DNA of 64,000 nt from Yimella sp. cx-51 (GCF_017654605.1 NZ_CP072113.1:1240001-1304000); one strand, 5' to 3'. Counted from the first letter of the stretch, positions 18,173 to 29,992 are shown. The notes: generated by a model from the letters alone, not told the origin. Numbers and translations are program-made.

Positions 18173-18351
18173 AACCCTGCAGCGGTGCCGATACCGCCAC
18201 CAGGAGTTGCCTCGCCGGATTGTTCTGTGTGACCAGTGGTGCACTTGTGACCCGGATGAGGCACAATGGGCGCACAAGTTCATCTCCGCTGATGCGGGCA
18301 CCCGTACGAGGTCGTTGGGGAAGACGTCCCTCGCACACCAAGGAGGCCCGG

Positions 18352-18864
18352 ATGTCTGCGGTTAATTCGCGTGTCACGCGCGGGGTCGTGTTCATTCACT
18401 CGACTCCGACGGCGTTGTGCCCGCACCTGAGCTGGGCGTTGGAGAACGTCCTCGGCTCTGCCGTGCGCACTGAATGGACCTCTCAGCCGATGGCCCCTGG
18501 GCTGGTGCGCACCGAGCTGTCGTGGATGGGCGAACCCGGCACTGGCGCCAAACTGGCAAGCGCACTGCGCGGGTCGGAACATGTGCGCTTCGAGATCACC
18601 GAAGAGCCCAGCCCCGGCTGCGATGGTTCGCGCTGGTCGCACACGCCCTCGCTGGGCATCCACCACACCTGGACCTCCGCCAACGGCGACTCCGTCGTCA
18701 ACGAAGACCGCTTGCGGTCGGCGCTGGCCGCCAGCAAGGGTGACCCCGAACAGTTCCGCACCGAGATGGCCGAGTTGCTCGGCACGGCATGGGACCAAGA
18801 ACTGGAGCCGTTCCGTTACGCCGGAGACGGCGCCACCGTCCGCTGGCTCCACCGAGTCAGCTGA
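18352..18864 (+). CDS. DUF3145 family protein
   Basis: The 170-residue protein MSAVNSRVTRGVVFIHSTP... matches the actinobacteria-specific DUF3145 family, which is usually encoded beside the fatty acid synthesis genes, as here (it faces fabF). It has no signal peptide or membrane segment. The role is unknown; the conserved context suggests a link to lipid metabolism. The ATG at 18352 is preceded by a strong AAGGAGG. Longer in-frame starts upstream overlap the kinase end and lack a ribosome-binding site. Confidence 0.85.
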   Translation: MSAVNSRVTRGVVFIHSTPTALCPHLSWALENVLGSAVRTEWTSQPMAPGLVRTELSWMGEPGTGAKLASALRGSEHVRFEITEEPSPGCDGSRWSHTPSLGIHHTWTSANGDSVVNEDRLRSALAASKGDPEQFRTEMAELLGTAWDQELEPFRYAGDGATVRWLHRVS

Positions 18865-18876
18865 CACCGGCCACAG

Positions 18877-18918
18877 CCAAGAAGCTCCCCACGCCAGTAG
18901 GTGCGGGGAGCTTCTTGG
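18877..18918. terminator. Bidirectional terminator hairpin between DUF3145 and fabF
   Basis: A 14-bp perfect inverted repeat (18877-18890 with 18905-18918; arm CCAAGAAGCTCCCC) has a 14-nt loop. It lies between convergent genes and has A/T-containing flanks on both strands. Confidence 0.78.
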
Positions 18919-18943
18919 ACTACGGAACTGGCTCGAGGAGCGG

Positions 18944-20188
18944 TCAGACGCTCTTCACCATGAGGGCGATGTTGTGCCCACCGAAGCCGAACGAGTTGTT
19001 CAGCGCAGAGATGTCGCCGTCCGGCAGCTTGCGGGCTTCGCCGGTGACGACGTCGAGGTGGATCTCCGGGTCAGGGTCGTCGAGGTTGATCGTCGCGGGC
19101 ACCAACCGGTGGTGCACGCTCAGGATCGTGAAGACGCCCTCGAGCGCGCCGGCGGCACCGAGCAGGTGCCCGGTCATCGATTTGGTCGCCGTGACCGGAA
19201 TGGAATCGGTGGCATCTCCGAAGGTGCGTCGAATGGCATTCGACTCGGCGATGTCGCCCACCGGGGTCGAGGTGGCATGCGCATTGATGTGGTGAACCTC
19301 GTTGAGCGACAGGCCGGCTCGCTCGACAGCTTCGGTCATCGCGCGGCTCGCGCCGGCGCCTTCCGGCTCCGGGGCGGTGATGTGGTGCGCGTCGGCGGAC
19401 ATGCCGATCGATGCCAACTCCGCGTAGATTTTGGCTCCGCGCGCCTTGGCGTGCTCGTACGACTCCAGCACGATCACGCCCGCGCCTTCGCCCATGACGA
19501 AGCCGTCACGGCCGGTGTCGTACGGACGCGAGGCAGCCGCCGGGTCGTCGTTGCGCCGTGACAGTGCCTGCATGGCGTTGAACCCGGCGATCGTCAGCGG
19601 ATGGATCGCTGCCTCGGTGCCGCCGGCGACCATGACATCGGCGCGGCCCGAGCGGATCATCTCCGCGGCGTAGCCCATCGACTCAGCACCTGAAGCGCAC
19701 GCCGAGACGGTGGTGTGTGCACCGGCGCGGGCGCCGAGTTCGAGCGACACATTGCCGGAGGCGGTGTTGGGCATCAGCATCGGCACGGTCAACGGGTAGA
19801 TCCGGCGAGGGCCCTTTTCCTTCAGCACGTCGTACTGGTCGAGCAGGGTGTGCACGCCACCGATGCCGGTGCCGATCGCGACACCGAGACGCTCCGGCTC
19901 CACCTCGGGAGCACCGGCGTCCGCCCATGCCTCACGGGTGGCGATCAGGGCGTACTGCCCGGACGGATCCATCCGACGGGTTTCGACGCGCGCGAGCACG
20001 TCGGCGGGGTTCTGGAAGATGGTGGCGGCGAAGTGGGTGGGCAGGTCGTACTGCTGCACCCAGTCGGCCTCGATGGTGCGGGCGCCGGACCGTCCGGCCA
20101 GCAGGGCGTCCCAGGTCTCGGTCGCGGTACCACCGATCGGTGTGGTGGCACCGATTCCGGTGACGACGATGCGCTTGTCTGCGCTCAT
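18944..20188 (-). CDS. fabF: Beta-ketoacyl-ACP synthase II
   Basis: FabF elongates acyl-ACP with malonyl-ACP in type II fatty acid synthesis. The 414-residue protein has the Cys-His-His triad: C164 in VSACASG, H304 in INAHATSTPVGD and H341 in KSMTGHLLGAAG. It also has the C-terminal NNSFGFGGHN. The ATG at 20188 gives MSADKRIVVTG and is preceded by AAGGAG. It is the last gene of the fabD-fabH-acpP-fabF operon and lies 92 bp after acpP. Length and motifs are normal. Confidence 0.96.
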   Translation of the reverse strand: MSADKRIVVTGIGATTPIGGTATETWDALLAGRSGARTIEADWVQQYDLPTHFAATIFQNPADVLARVETRRMDPSGQYALIATREAWADAGAPEVEPERLGVAIGTGIGGVHTLLDQYDVLKEKGPRRIYPLTVPMLMPNTASGNVSLELGARAGAHTTVSACASGAESMGYAAEMIRSGRADVMVAGGTEAAIHPLTIAGFNAMQALSRRNDDPAAASRPYDTGRDGFVMGEGAGVIVLESYEHAKARGAKIYAELASIGMSADAHHITAPEPEGAGASRAMTEAVERAGLSLNEVHHINAHATSTPVGDIAESNAIRRTFGDATDSIPVTATKSMTGHLLGAAGALEGVFTILSVHHRLVPATINLDDPDPEIHLDVVTGEARKLPDGDISALNNSFGFGGHNIALMVKSV

Positions 20189-20280
20189 GAGGTGCGAACT
20201 CCTTGTTTCGGGGCGCGCCCGGTGGCGCGAGGGTGGCGACAACGGGTGGGCCAGCGGATCGCGCCGGCCCACCCGAGGGG

Positions 20281-20529
20281 TCAGCCCTGGGCGTTCTTGA
20301 TGTACGTGACGGCGTCGCCGACGGTCGTGAGGTTCTTGACCTCGTCGTCGGGGATGCGGACGCCGAACTTCTCCTCGGCGTTGACCACGATGGTCATCAT
20401 CGACAGCGAGTCGATGTCGAGGTCTTCGGTGAAGGACTTCTCCGACTGCACCTCGCTGACGTCGAGGCCGGTCTCCTCGTTGACGATCTCAGCGAGGCCT
20501 TCGAGGATCTCCTGGTCGCTCTGTGCCAT
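20281..20529 (-). CDS. acpP: Acyl carrier protein
   Basis: An 82-residue acidic protein with the phosphopantetheine attachment site DIDSLSM, the serine being S41. It carries growing acyl chains for the FAS-II enzymes encoded on either side. The ATG at 20529 gives MAQSDQEIL, behind AAGGAG. A longer frame upstream would add 17 basic residues and is unlikely. It lies 96 bp downstream of fabH. Confidence 0.97.
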   Translation of the reverse strand: MAQSDQEILEGLAEIVNEETGLDVSEVQSEKSFTEDLDIDSLSMMTIVVNAEEKFGVRIPDDEVKNLTTVGDAVTYIKNAQG

Positions 20530-20625
20530 GTGTCGAACTCCTTGGTTTCTTGTGTTGCGTTGTGATCCCTTGTGGTGCAACGGATCTCGGGCTGACCCGG
20601 ATTGCCCGCCGAGTCGCGGGTGGAT

Positions 20626-21663
20626 TCAGGGAAGGACGACGACCTGTGCGGCGTAGGCCAAGCCTGCGCCGAAACCGATCTGTAGGGCAAGACCTCCCGA
20701 GGGTGCTTCACCCTCGCGCAGCATCCGTTCGGTGGCCAGCGGAATCGATGCCGCGGAGGTGTTGCCCTGGTCGGCGATGTCGCGTGCCACCGGGATGTCG
20801 GCGGGCAGTTTGAGCTGCTTGACCATGGCGTCGACGATCCGCATGTTCGCCTGGTGCGGGATGAATGCGTCCAGGTCGTTCGCGGTGATCCCGGCGGCGT
20901 CCATTGCCTTCTGCGCGACCGGGGCCATGCCCCACACGGCCCAACGGAAGACTGATTGTCCGACCATGCCGATGGTGGGCCAGATGCGGTCGTCGCCATC
21001 GGTTTCCTCCCACGACTTGCGGATCTCGATCCACGACTCGCGCTGGGAAATGGTTGTCCACTGCTCACCGTCGGAGCCCCAGACCGTGGGGCCGATGCCA
21101 GGAGTTTCGGAGCGTCCGATGATCGCCGCACCGGCGCCGTCGGCGAAGATGAACGCCGTGCCGCGGTCGTACTTGTCGGTGAAGTCCGACAGCTTCTCGA
21201 CGCCGATCACCAGGACGTTGGTCGCGCTGCCGCTGCGCACCATGTCGTTGGCCAGGCTGATGCCGTAGCAATAGCCAGCGCACGCGGCGGAGATGTCGAA
21301 AGCCGGAATCCCGTTGCGGCCCAAGTTGGTTGCGATCAGCGGTGCAACAGCTGGCGTTTGGTACGGGTGCGAAACGGTGGCGACCAGGACGGCGTCGATC
21401 TGCTCGATGGCGACCCCGGAGTTTTGCAGGGCATCCCGCGCGGCGGCTTCGGCCATCGTGGTCACCGTCTCGTGGTCACCAGCGATGCGCCGGGTGACGA
21501 TGCCCGAGCGTTCGCGGATCCACTCGTCCGAGGAGTCGATGAACTCGCACACTTCCTCGTTGGTGACCACACGCTCGGGGCGGTACGCACCGACTCCGAG
21601 GATGCGCGTGTGCTGTGAGCCCTCGGAGGAACGAAGGCTGCCGGTGTTCTTGGGGGAGACCAT
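20626..21663 (-). CDS. fabH: Beta-ketoacyl-ACP synthase III
   Basis: FabH starts chain synthesis by condensing an acyl-CoA primer with malonyl-ACP. The 345-residue protein shows the triad: C128 in DISAACAG, H270 in IPHQANMRI and N301 in QGNTSAAS. In actinobacteria this enzyme often favours branched primers, but the primer here is not readable. The ATG at 21663 immediately follows the fabD stop (TGAATG), so the two are translationally coupled. Confidence 0.96.
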   Translation of the reverse strand: MVSPKNTGSLRSSEGSQHTRILGVGAYRPERVVTNEEVCEFIDSSDEWIRERSGIVTRRIAGDHETVTTMAEAAARDALQNSGVAIEQIDAVLVATVSHPYQTPAVAPLIATNLGRNGIPAFDISAACAGYCYGISLANDMVRSGSATNVLVIGVEKLSDFTDKYDRGTAFIFADGAGAAIIGRSETPGIGPTVWGSDGEQWTTISQRESWIEIRKSWEETDGDDRIWPTIGMVGQSVFRWAVWGMAPVAQKAMDAAGITANDLDAFIPHQANMRIVDAMVKQLKLPADIPVARDIADQGNTSAASIPLATERMLREGEAPSGGLALQIGFGAGLAYAAQVVVLP

Positions 21664-22653
21664 TCAGTCCTCCGTCGGGTTGTTGACTGAATCGTGCTGG
21701 CCGGAACGGCCGTGTTCGCTGATCATGCGCCGCGCTGCGTCGAGATCGTCCGGGGTCTTCAGCGCGAGAGTTTCCACGCCCCGCATGCCGCGCTTTGCCA
21801 GACCGACCAGCGTGCCGGCCGGCGGAAGCTCGATCAGGCCGGTGACGCCCATCGCGAGCATCGTCTCCATGGTGCGATCCCAGCGCACCGGGCTGCTCAC
21901 CTGGGAGACCAGACGGCGAAGCACCTCAGTGCCGTCCTCGACGCGCTGACCGTCCTTGTTCGACAGCAGCGCGACCGATGGGTCACTCGTGCTGAACGAC
22001 ATTGCGAGCTGCGCCAACTCCTGGGCGGCGGGTGCCATGTGTTCGGTGTGGAACGCACCAGCCATCTGCAGCGGAATGACCCGGGCCTTCGCCGGCGGAG
22101 CTTGCTTGAGGGCGTCGATCTGCTCAAGGGTGCCGGCCGCGACGATCTGCCCGGCGCCGTTGCGGTTGGCGGGGGTCAGCCCAATCTGTTCGAGCGTGGC
22201 AACGACCTCGGCCTCGTCGCCGCCGAGCACGGCCGCCATGCCGGTGGGGCGCACTGCGCTGGCAGCTGCCATGCCGTTCCCGCGGTCGCGGACGAAGACC
22301 GTCGCGTCCTGGGGCGTCAGCACTCCAGCGGCGACCGCGGCGGTGATCTCACCGACCGAGTGGCCGGCGACGACGTCAACGGCATCAAGCGTCACGCCGG
22401 CCCCGGTGTGCGTCTTGGAGTCGTCGGCGAACAGGGCCTGCAGACCGGCGAGACCGGCCGCGACGATGAGCGGCTGGGCGACAGCGGTGTCCTTGATGGT
22501 GTCGGCGTCCGACACGGTGCCGTGCTCCACCAGGTCGAGTTGCGCGACTGACCCCAACTGCTCCAGCTGGTCGCGAAGACCAGGAAGTTCAAGCCATGGT
22601 GCGAGGAATCCGGGGGTCTGTGAGCCCTGTCCAGGGCAGACGATTGCGAGCAC
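21664..22653 (-). CDS. fabD: Malonyl-CoA:ACP transacylase
   Basis: FabD loads malonate onto ACP for FAS-II. The 329-residue protein begins VLAIVCPGQGSQTPG, the family hallmark, and has the nucleophile motif GHSVGE (97-102, S99) with a downstream GAFHTEHM histidine. The GTG at 22653, behind GAGAGAG, matches the standard N-terminus; an in-frame ATG at 22737 would add a basic extension. It is the first gene of the operon. A motif shared with the fasR upstream region lies about 70 bp before this start. Confidence 0.95.
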   Translation of the reverse strand: MLAIVCPGQGSQTPGFLAPWLELPGLRDQLEQLGSVAQLDLVEHGTVSDADTIKDTAVAQPLIVAAGLAGLQALFADDSKTHTGAGVTLDAVDVVAGHSVGEITAAVAAGVLTPQDATVFVRDRGNGMAAASAVRPTGMAAVLGGDEAEVVATLEQIGLTPANRNGAGQIVAAGTLEQIDALKQAPPAKARVIPLQMAGAFHTEHMAPAAQELAQLAMSFSTSDPSVALLSNKDGQRVEDGTEVLRRLVSQVSSPVRWDRTMETMLAMGVTGLIELPPAGTLVGLAKRGMRGVETLALKTPDDLDAARRMISEHGRSGQHDSVNNPTED

Positions 22654-22720
22654 GAGACCAACTCTCTCGCGAGATCGGGCCCCGCTTCGGCACTGAAACC
22701 GACGAGGATGAACCTCAGAC

Positions 22721-22729
22721 TTTGTAGGA
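22721..22729 (-). promoter_or_regulatory. Motif TCCTACAAA upstream of fabD (possible FasR site)
   Basis: The 9-mer, read on the operon strand, also occurs immediately before fasR at 23933-23941 in the same orientation. Shared placement before the regulator and its probable target operon suggests a binding site. This is inference from two occurrences. Confidence 0.33.
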
Positions 22730-22764
22730 ATCATCAAATCTGTCGCGGTGACTCCGGCAGCTTC

Positions 22765-23919
22765 CTATCGCCTCTCCGCCACTTCCGGCAGCTGTTCGTA
22801 CATCATCGCCAGCCGCACTGAGAAGGCATCCCGTGCGTCGGTGAGATCGAATCCGCTGTCGTCGGCGAACCGCCCCAGCCGGTATCGCACGGTGTTCGGG
22901 TGGACGAACAGGGCACGTGCGGTGCCCTCGAGGCTGAGGTGGTCAAGGTAGGAGGTGACCGTGTCCCGGGTGGCTGCTCGGACGTCCAGAGCGTGCGACA
23001 CCCGTGCCGACAACTGCCGTCGCGCCCGCTGGTCTCCGGCAAGTGCCCGTTCGGCCAGCAGTTCATCTGCGTGGCACGGTCGCGGCGCCCCCGGCCAGGC
23101 CGACGCGGCGACGTAACCCGATTGGGCGGCGCGAGCACTGCGACCGGCGGCGTACAGGTGGGGCACCAGCGGGCCGACGACCACGGGACCGTCAGCCCAG
23201 AGTTCGGCCAGGTCGGCCGCCACCGACAGTGGGTCGGCGACGTTGCCCAGGATGGCGATGAGGCGGCGTCCCTGTACTGCGGCCAGGGCGTCGGCGCCTA
23301 TGCGCGCCGCCGAACGGCGCAAGGCGTCCACGGTCTCGGTGCCGCTGCCTTGCGGCGCTGTGCCGGCAATGACGACGATGTCCTTGACCTCGTCCCAGCC
23401 GAGCGCCGTCACCCGTGAACGCAGGGCTTCATCGCCCTCGGCACGCAGCACGGCGTCGACCACCAGTGATTCCAGGCGGGCGTCCCAGGCGCCGCGTGTT
23501 TCGGCTGCTTGGGCGTACACCTGCGCACACGCGAAAGCCACTTCGCGGGCATAGGTCAGCACCGCGGCCCGCATCTCGACGCGATCCTGGGGAGCGGCGA
23601 TCTGGGGCACCGCACGCTCCACGACGTCGATCGTCGTGCGCACCAGGTCGAGAGTCTGCTGCAGCGTGATTGAGCGGGTCAGTTCTCGAGGCGCAGTGCC
23701 GAAGACATCGGCCGCGATCGGGGGGAGAGTGTTCTGGTCGGCGTGCCAGGCAATGAATGCCGCGATGCCTGCGTGCGCCACCATGCCCACCCAGGAGCGG
23801 TCTTCAGCAGGCAGCGCGCGGTACCACGGCAGCGTCTCGTCCATCTGCTGCACCGCCTCGGTGGCGAGCGCCCCGGCCGCCGTTTCAAGGCGCTTGCGGG
23901 AGGTGGGCGTGCGGGACAT
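22765..23919 (-). CDS. fasR: PucR-type fatty acid synthesis regulator FasR
   Basis: The 384-residue protein has a long N-terminal domain and the PucR C-terminal HTH, seen as TVTSYLDHLSLEGTARALFVHPNTVRYRLGRF split near residues 330-365. Its position directly upstream of fabD-fabH-acpP-fabF matches FasR of Streptomyces, an activator of that operon. The start codon is ATG at 23919. TAGGCT lies about 7 nt before the ATG, so the transcript may be leaderless. TCCTACAAA overlaps this promoter, which would allow autoregulation. Confidence 0.88.
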   Translation of the reverse strand: MSRTPTSRKRLETAAGALATEAVQQMDETLPWYRALPAEDRSWVGMVAHAGIAAFIAWHADQNTLPPIAADVFGTAPRELTRSITLQQTLDLVRTTIDVVERAVPQIAAPQDRVEMRAAVLTYAREVAFACAQVYAQAAETRGAWDARLESLVVDAVLRAEGDEALRSRVTALGWDEVKDIVVIAGTAPQGSGTETVDALRRSAARIGADALAAVQGRRLIAILGNVADPLSVAADLAELWADGPVVVGPLVPHLYAAGRSARAAQSGYVAASAWPGAPRPCHADELLAERALAGDQRARRQLSARVSHALDVRAATRDTVTSYLDHLSLEGTARALFVHPNTVRYRLGRFADDSGFDLTDARDAFSVRLAMMYEQLPEVAERR

Positions 23920-23932
23920 GGCCAGAGCCTAA

Positions 23933-23941
23933 TTTGTAGGA
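23933..23941 (-). promoter_or_regulatory. Motif TCCTACAAA upstream of fasR
   Basis: Second copy of the 9-mer found before fabD. It ends 13 nt from the fasR ATG and abuts a TAGGCT -10-like box, so a bound protein would interfere with fasR transcription. Confidence 0.33.
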
Positions 23942-24021
23942 GGTGGACGAAGAAGCGTCCGTTCGGCATTTCGTCACCTCTTATCCACCCACCGCACCGG
24001 CAGACGCGATGCGATGGAGAG

Positions 24022-25131
24022 ATGAATCGACGAACATTCGCAGGGATCCTCGCTTCATCCGCCGCCACCGCAGTCGTTGCACCCGCCGTGGCCACCTCCG
24101 CCGCCGCTGATCCGGGACGTCGGCGTGGGCCACGTCGCGGTCCGATCGTGGTCGGTCACCGAGGCGCATCGGGTTACCGACCCGAGCACACCCTCGCGGC
24201 CTATCGGTTGGCGGCCCACTTGGGAGCCGACTTCATCGAGCCCGACCTGGTGATCACCAAGGACGGCGTGCTCGTCTGCCGCCACGAGCCGGAGATCGGC
24301 GGCACCACCGACGTCAGCAAGCGTCCGGAGTTCGCCTCGCGCAGGACCACCAAGCAGTTGGACGGCGTGCCGGTGACCGGGTGGTTCGCCGAGGACTTCA
24401 CCCTCACCGAACTTCGCACGCTGCGCGCTGTTGAGCGTCTGCCGAAGGAGCGCCAGCAGAACACCGTCTACGACGGCCTCTGGCAGGTGCCGACCTTCGA
24501 GGAGGTGCTCAAGCTGCGCGAGCAACTCACCCGCGAGCTCGGACGACCGATCGGCGTGTACCCCGAGACCAAGCACCCCACCTATTTCCGACAGATGGGC
24601 AAGCCGCTGGAGGAGAAGCTGGTGCCGCTGATCCGCCGCTACCGGCTTGACTCCCCGAAGGCGCCGATCTTCATCCAGTCCTTCGAGCTCAACAACCTGC
24701 TCGACCTGCGCACGAAGTTCGGGGTGAAGGCGCCGCTGGTCTTCCTGGCAACGGCGTCCGGCAAGCCCTACGGCGACACCCGCAGCTACGACGAGTTGCT
24801 CACGCGCTCGGGCATGAAGAGTTGGGCGCAGCACATCGACGGCGTGGGCCCCGACACCAAGCGGGTGATCAGCTGGAACGCCGATCGCACGCTGGGCAAG
24901 CCCACCTCACTGGTCGCCGACGCGCACTCCAACGGTCTGACGGTCTGCCCGTGGACGGTGCGCGCCGAGAACACCTTCCTGCCGGCCGACTACCAAACCG
25001 GCACCAACCCGGCCGACTACGGCCGCGTGCTCGACTTCCTCGCGCAGTTGTGGAAGACGGGTATCGACGGGATCTTCAGCGACAACCCTGACCTCGCGGT
25101 CTTGTCGCGCAGTCTGACGCTCGGAGTCTGA
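24022..25131 (+). CDS. glpQ: Secreted glycerophosphodiester phosphodiesterase
   Basis: The 369-residue protein hydrolyses glycerophosphodiesters to glycerol-3-phosphate and alcohol. Visible GDPD residues are H46-R47 in GHRGASG, E55 in PEHT, E73/D75 in FIEPDLV, H88 in CRHEP, and a C-terminal DGIFSDNPDL. The N-terminus MNRRTFAGILASSAATA has a twin-arginine signal with an AxA-like cleavage region near residue 29, so export via Tat is likely. The ATG at 24022 follows GGAGAG. It is divergent from fasR and convergent with the enoyl-CoA hydratase gene. Confidence 0.92.
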   Translation: MNRRTFAGILASSAATAVVAPAVATSAAADPGRRRGPRRGPIVVGHRGASGYRPEHTLAAYRLAAHLGADFIEPDLVITKDGVLVCRHEPEIGGTTDVSKRPEFASRRTTKQLDGVPVTGWFAEDFTLTELRTLRAVERLPKERQQNTVYDGLWQVPTFEEVLKLREQLTRELGRPIGVYPETKHPTYFRQMGKPLEEKLVPLIRRYRLDSPKAPIFIQSFELNNLLDLRTKFGVKAPLVFLATASGKPYGDTRSYDELLTRSGMKSWAQHIDGVGPDTKRVISWNADRTLGKPTSLVADAHSNGLTVCPWTVRAENTFLPADYQTGTNPADYGRVLDFLAQLWKTGIDGIFSDNPDLAVLSRSLTLGV

Positions 25132-25153
25132 CCACCCAGGCGAGGGGAGCCCG

Positions 25154-26038
25154 TCAGTCGTCCTGGCGGCGCAACCATTCGTCGTAGAACTGCGGCATCC
25201 GGGATGTCGCGCTGCTGAACTGCGCGGCGCGGCGTTCCCGGAACGCAGCCACACCTTCGCCGCCGTCGGCGATGCTCGTCTCGAACATCGCCAGGGAATC
25301 GATCCGGTGCGCTTCGCGCGGGTGGGGTTCGGCGGAGTTTCGGTACATCATCTGCCGCATCAGTGCGACTGACACCGGCGAGCGTTCCTTGGTCCAGCGG
25401 TCAGCCAAATCCCTTGCGGCAGTGATCAATCGCTCGGCATCCTCGACGGAGTTGGCGAGTCCGACGTCCTTCGTCTGAGCAGCGTCGAGGATCGACGCGG
25501 AATAGACCAGGTCAAGCGCCGTCGCCATGCCCACGATGCGTGGCAGGAACCACGTCGATGCGGCCTCCGGGGTGATGCCGAGCTTGCCGAAGACCAGCCC
25601 GAAGCGAGCCTCGCGGCTGACGATGCGGGCGTCCATCGCCAGGGTCATGGAGGCTCCGATGCCCACCGCGGCACCGTTGATCGCTGCGATGACCGGCTTG
25701 CGGCAGTCGTAGATCGCCAGCGTCACCCGGCCACCCGTGTCGCGCACCCGCTGCAGCGCAGGGTCGTCGAGATCGGCCATCGCATCGAGCGTCGGTTGCT
25801 GCGTCTCGTCCAGACCGAATGCGTTCCCTTCTGCCGCCAGATCCATGCCTGCACAGAATGCGCGTCCACGACCGGTGACGATCACGGCACGCACCTCGTC
25901 GCGCTCGTTGACCTCACGGAAGGTCTGTTCGAGTTCGTCGGCCATGGTGACGGTGAACGCGTTGAGATTGTCGGGGCGGTCGAGTGTGACGGTCAGGATG
26001 CCGTCCTCGACGTCGTGGGCGATCGTGCTGAAGGCCAT
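25154..26038 (-). CDS. Enoyl-CoA hydratase/isomerase (crotonase) family protein
   Basis: The 294-residue protein has the crotonase core: RPDNLNAFT, GRGRAFCAGMDL for the first oxyanion-hole element, and AINGAAVGIGASMTLAMDARI for the second. The place of the catalytic Glu pair is taken by FGLVFGKLGITPEAASTWFLPRIVG, where one Glu is clear. Substrate and direction are unknown. The ATG at 26038 lies one base after the stop of the DivIVA-like gene, so the two are co-transcribed. Confidence 0.87.
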   Translation of the reverse strand: MAFSTIAHDVEDGILTVTLDRPDNLNAFTVTMADELEQTFREVNERDEVRAVIVTGRGRAFCAGMDLAAEGNAFGLDETQQPTLDAMADLDDPALQRVRDTGGRVTLAIYDCRKPVIAAINGAAVGIGASMTLAMDARIVSREARFGLVFGKLGITPEAASTWFLPRIVGMATALDLVYSASILDAAQTKDVGLANSVEDAERLITAARDLADRWTKERSPVSVALMRQMMYRNSAEPHPREAHRIDSLAMFETSIADGGEGVAAFRERRAAQFSSATSRMPQFYDEWLRRQDD

Positions 26039-26039
26039 G

Positions 26040-26456
26040 TCAGCCCTTCCCGAAGATGCGCGAGAGAAAGCTCTTGCGCTCGACGTACGGCGACTCGCCG
26101 GAGAGGCTCGGCTCGCCTCCCCAGCTCGACGTGCCACCACCCTGCGGCGCGTTCTGTCGAGGCGTGTCCTGTTGTTCCCCAACGGTGCTGCCGGTAAAGG
26201 GAGCAACGCCGGCACATTGCTGCGCGAGTTGATCGATGAACTCATCGACCTCCGTCGCCGCATAGCCGCGCCTACCGAACCCCTGTGCCTTCGGGAAGGT
26301 CTGCGCGCGGAGGAAGTCAGCTGCCAGCGTGTCGGTGTGCACCCGCCTGACCACCTCGTCGAAGAAGTCGTCGACGGCGATCTCGTCATACCCCGCAGCG
26401 CCGCGCGAGGGCGGATTGAATTCCTTCTTAACGATGTCCTGCCAGCTGATGTCCAT
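26040..26456 (-). CDS. Small DivIVA-domain-like protein
   Basis: The 138-residue protein has two short DivIVA-type segments: IVKKEFNPPSRGAAGYDEIAVDDFFDEV and FPKAQGFGRRGYAATEVDEFIDQLAQQ, each with the F-x-x-x-x-x-GYD/Y-x-x-x-x-V-D-x-F pattern. A Gly/Ser/Gln-rich linker and a basic C-terminus (SFLSRIFGKG) follow. DivIVA-domain proteins in actinobacteria organise poles and septa. It is one base upstream of the enoyl-CoA hydratase gene. No transmembrane segment is seen. The function is inferred only from the repeat pattern. Confidence 0.72.
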   Translation of the reverse strand: MDISWQDIVKKEFNPPSRGAAGYDEIAVDDFFDEVVRRVHTDTLAADFLRAQTFPKAQGFGRRGYAATEVDEFIDQLAQQCAGVAPFTGSTVGEQQDTPRQNAPQGGGTSSWGGEPSLSGESPYVERKSFLSRIFGKG

Positions 26457-26500
26457 GTCGCGACATTAACCGGCCGAGCGCGGCCGCGGGAAGGTTGCGA

Positions 26501-26537
26501 CGAAGCCCCGCCTCCCGGAGCGGGAGGCGGGGCTTCG
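26501..26537 (-). terminator. aceE terminator
   Basis: A perfect 17-bp inverted repeat (26501-26517 with 26521-26537) has a 3-nt loop. It begins 19 bp after the aceE stop and precedes the DivIVA-like gene on the same strand. Confidence 0.85.
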
Positions 26538-26555
26538 AACGGCTTGCGTAGCGTC

Positions 26556-29321
<2,766 letters not shown>

Positions 29322-29572
29322 GTTTGGCTCCTTCGCGTGCGTACATCGCAACCTCCATCAAACACCTCCCGGGCCGTGCGCGTGTACGCCGGTTTGGTTA
29401 CCTCTCAGTAGCAGGTCCTATATCTGCCGAGTCCACCACGATGCGGAAAGTTGATGTCCTCCATTTCGCGATGCATCACCAACCCCGATGACGTGTGTTG
29501 TTTAACTACGGTGATTGGGGAAGAATCGCGCCGGGCGTGTGCCCGGCGCAGCATCGATGCAGGGAAAGGGAC

Positions 29573-29992
29573 ATGGCAAAGGACGCAACTGGGGGCACCT
29601 GGGCGAACAAGGTCGGCTTCACCGAAGGTCAGGTCGTGCTCGAAATCGGCTGGGACGAGGACGTCGACGACGGCCTCCGCGAAGCTGTCGAGGAGGTCAT
29701 CGGCTCGGCTCTGGAGGAAGACCAGTTCGACGGAGTCGTCGATGCAGTCCTGCTGTGGTGGCGCGACGGTGACGGCGACCTGATCGACGACTGCGTCGAC
29801 GCGCTCACGTTCCTGGCCGACAAAGGCTTCGTCGTCGTGCTCGTGCCGCAGGTCGGCCATCCCGAACACGTCGAGGCCGCCGAGATCCAGGAAGCCGCTG
29901 ACACCGTGGGGTTGAAGGCGAGCTCGACGGCCAAGGCCGGCGAGTGGATCGCCACCAAGCTCGTGCAGGGCGGCCACGCAAAACAGCGTTGA
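29573..29992 (+). CDS. DUF3052 family protein
   Basis: The 139-residue acidic protein MAKDATGGTWANKVGF... matches actinobacterial DUF3052, commonly divergent from aceE and followed by a peroxiredoxin, as here. It lacks membrane or signal segments. Its role is not established. The ATG at 29573 follows GGGAAAGGGAC. The 251-bp region separating it from aceE has a few AT-rich patches, such as TTGTTTAACTACGG at about 29497, but no clear consensus promoter. Confidence 0.88.
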   Translation: MAKDATGGTWANKVGFTEGQVVLEIGWDEDVDDGLREAVEEVIGSALEEDQFDGVVDAVLLWWRDGDGDLIDDCVDALTFLADKGFVVVLVPQVGHPEHVEAAEIQEAADTVGLKASSTAKAGEWIATKLVQGGHAKQR

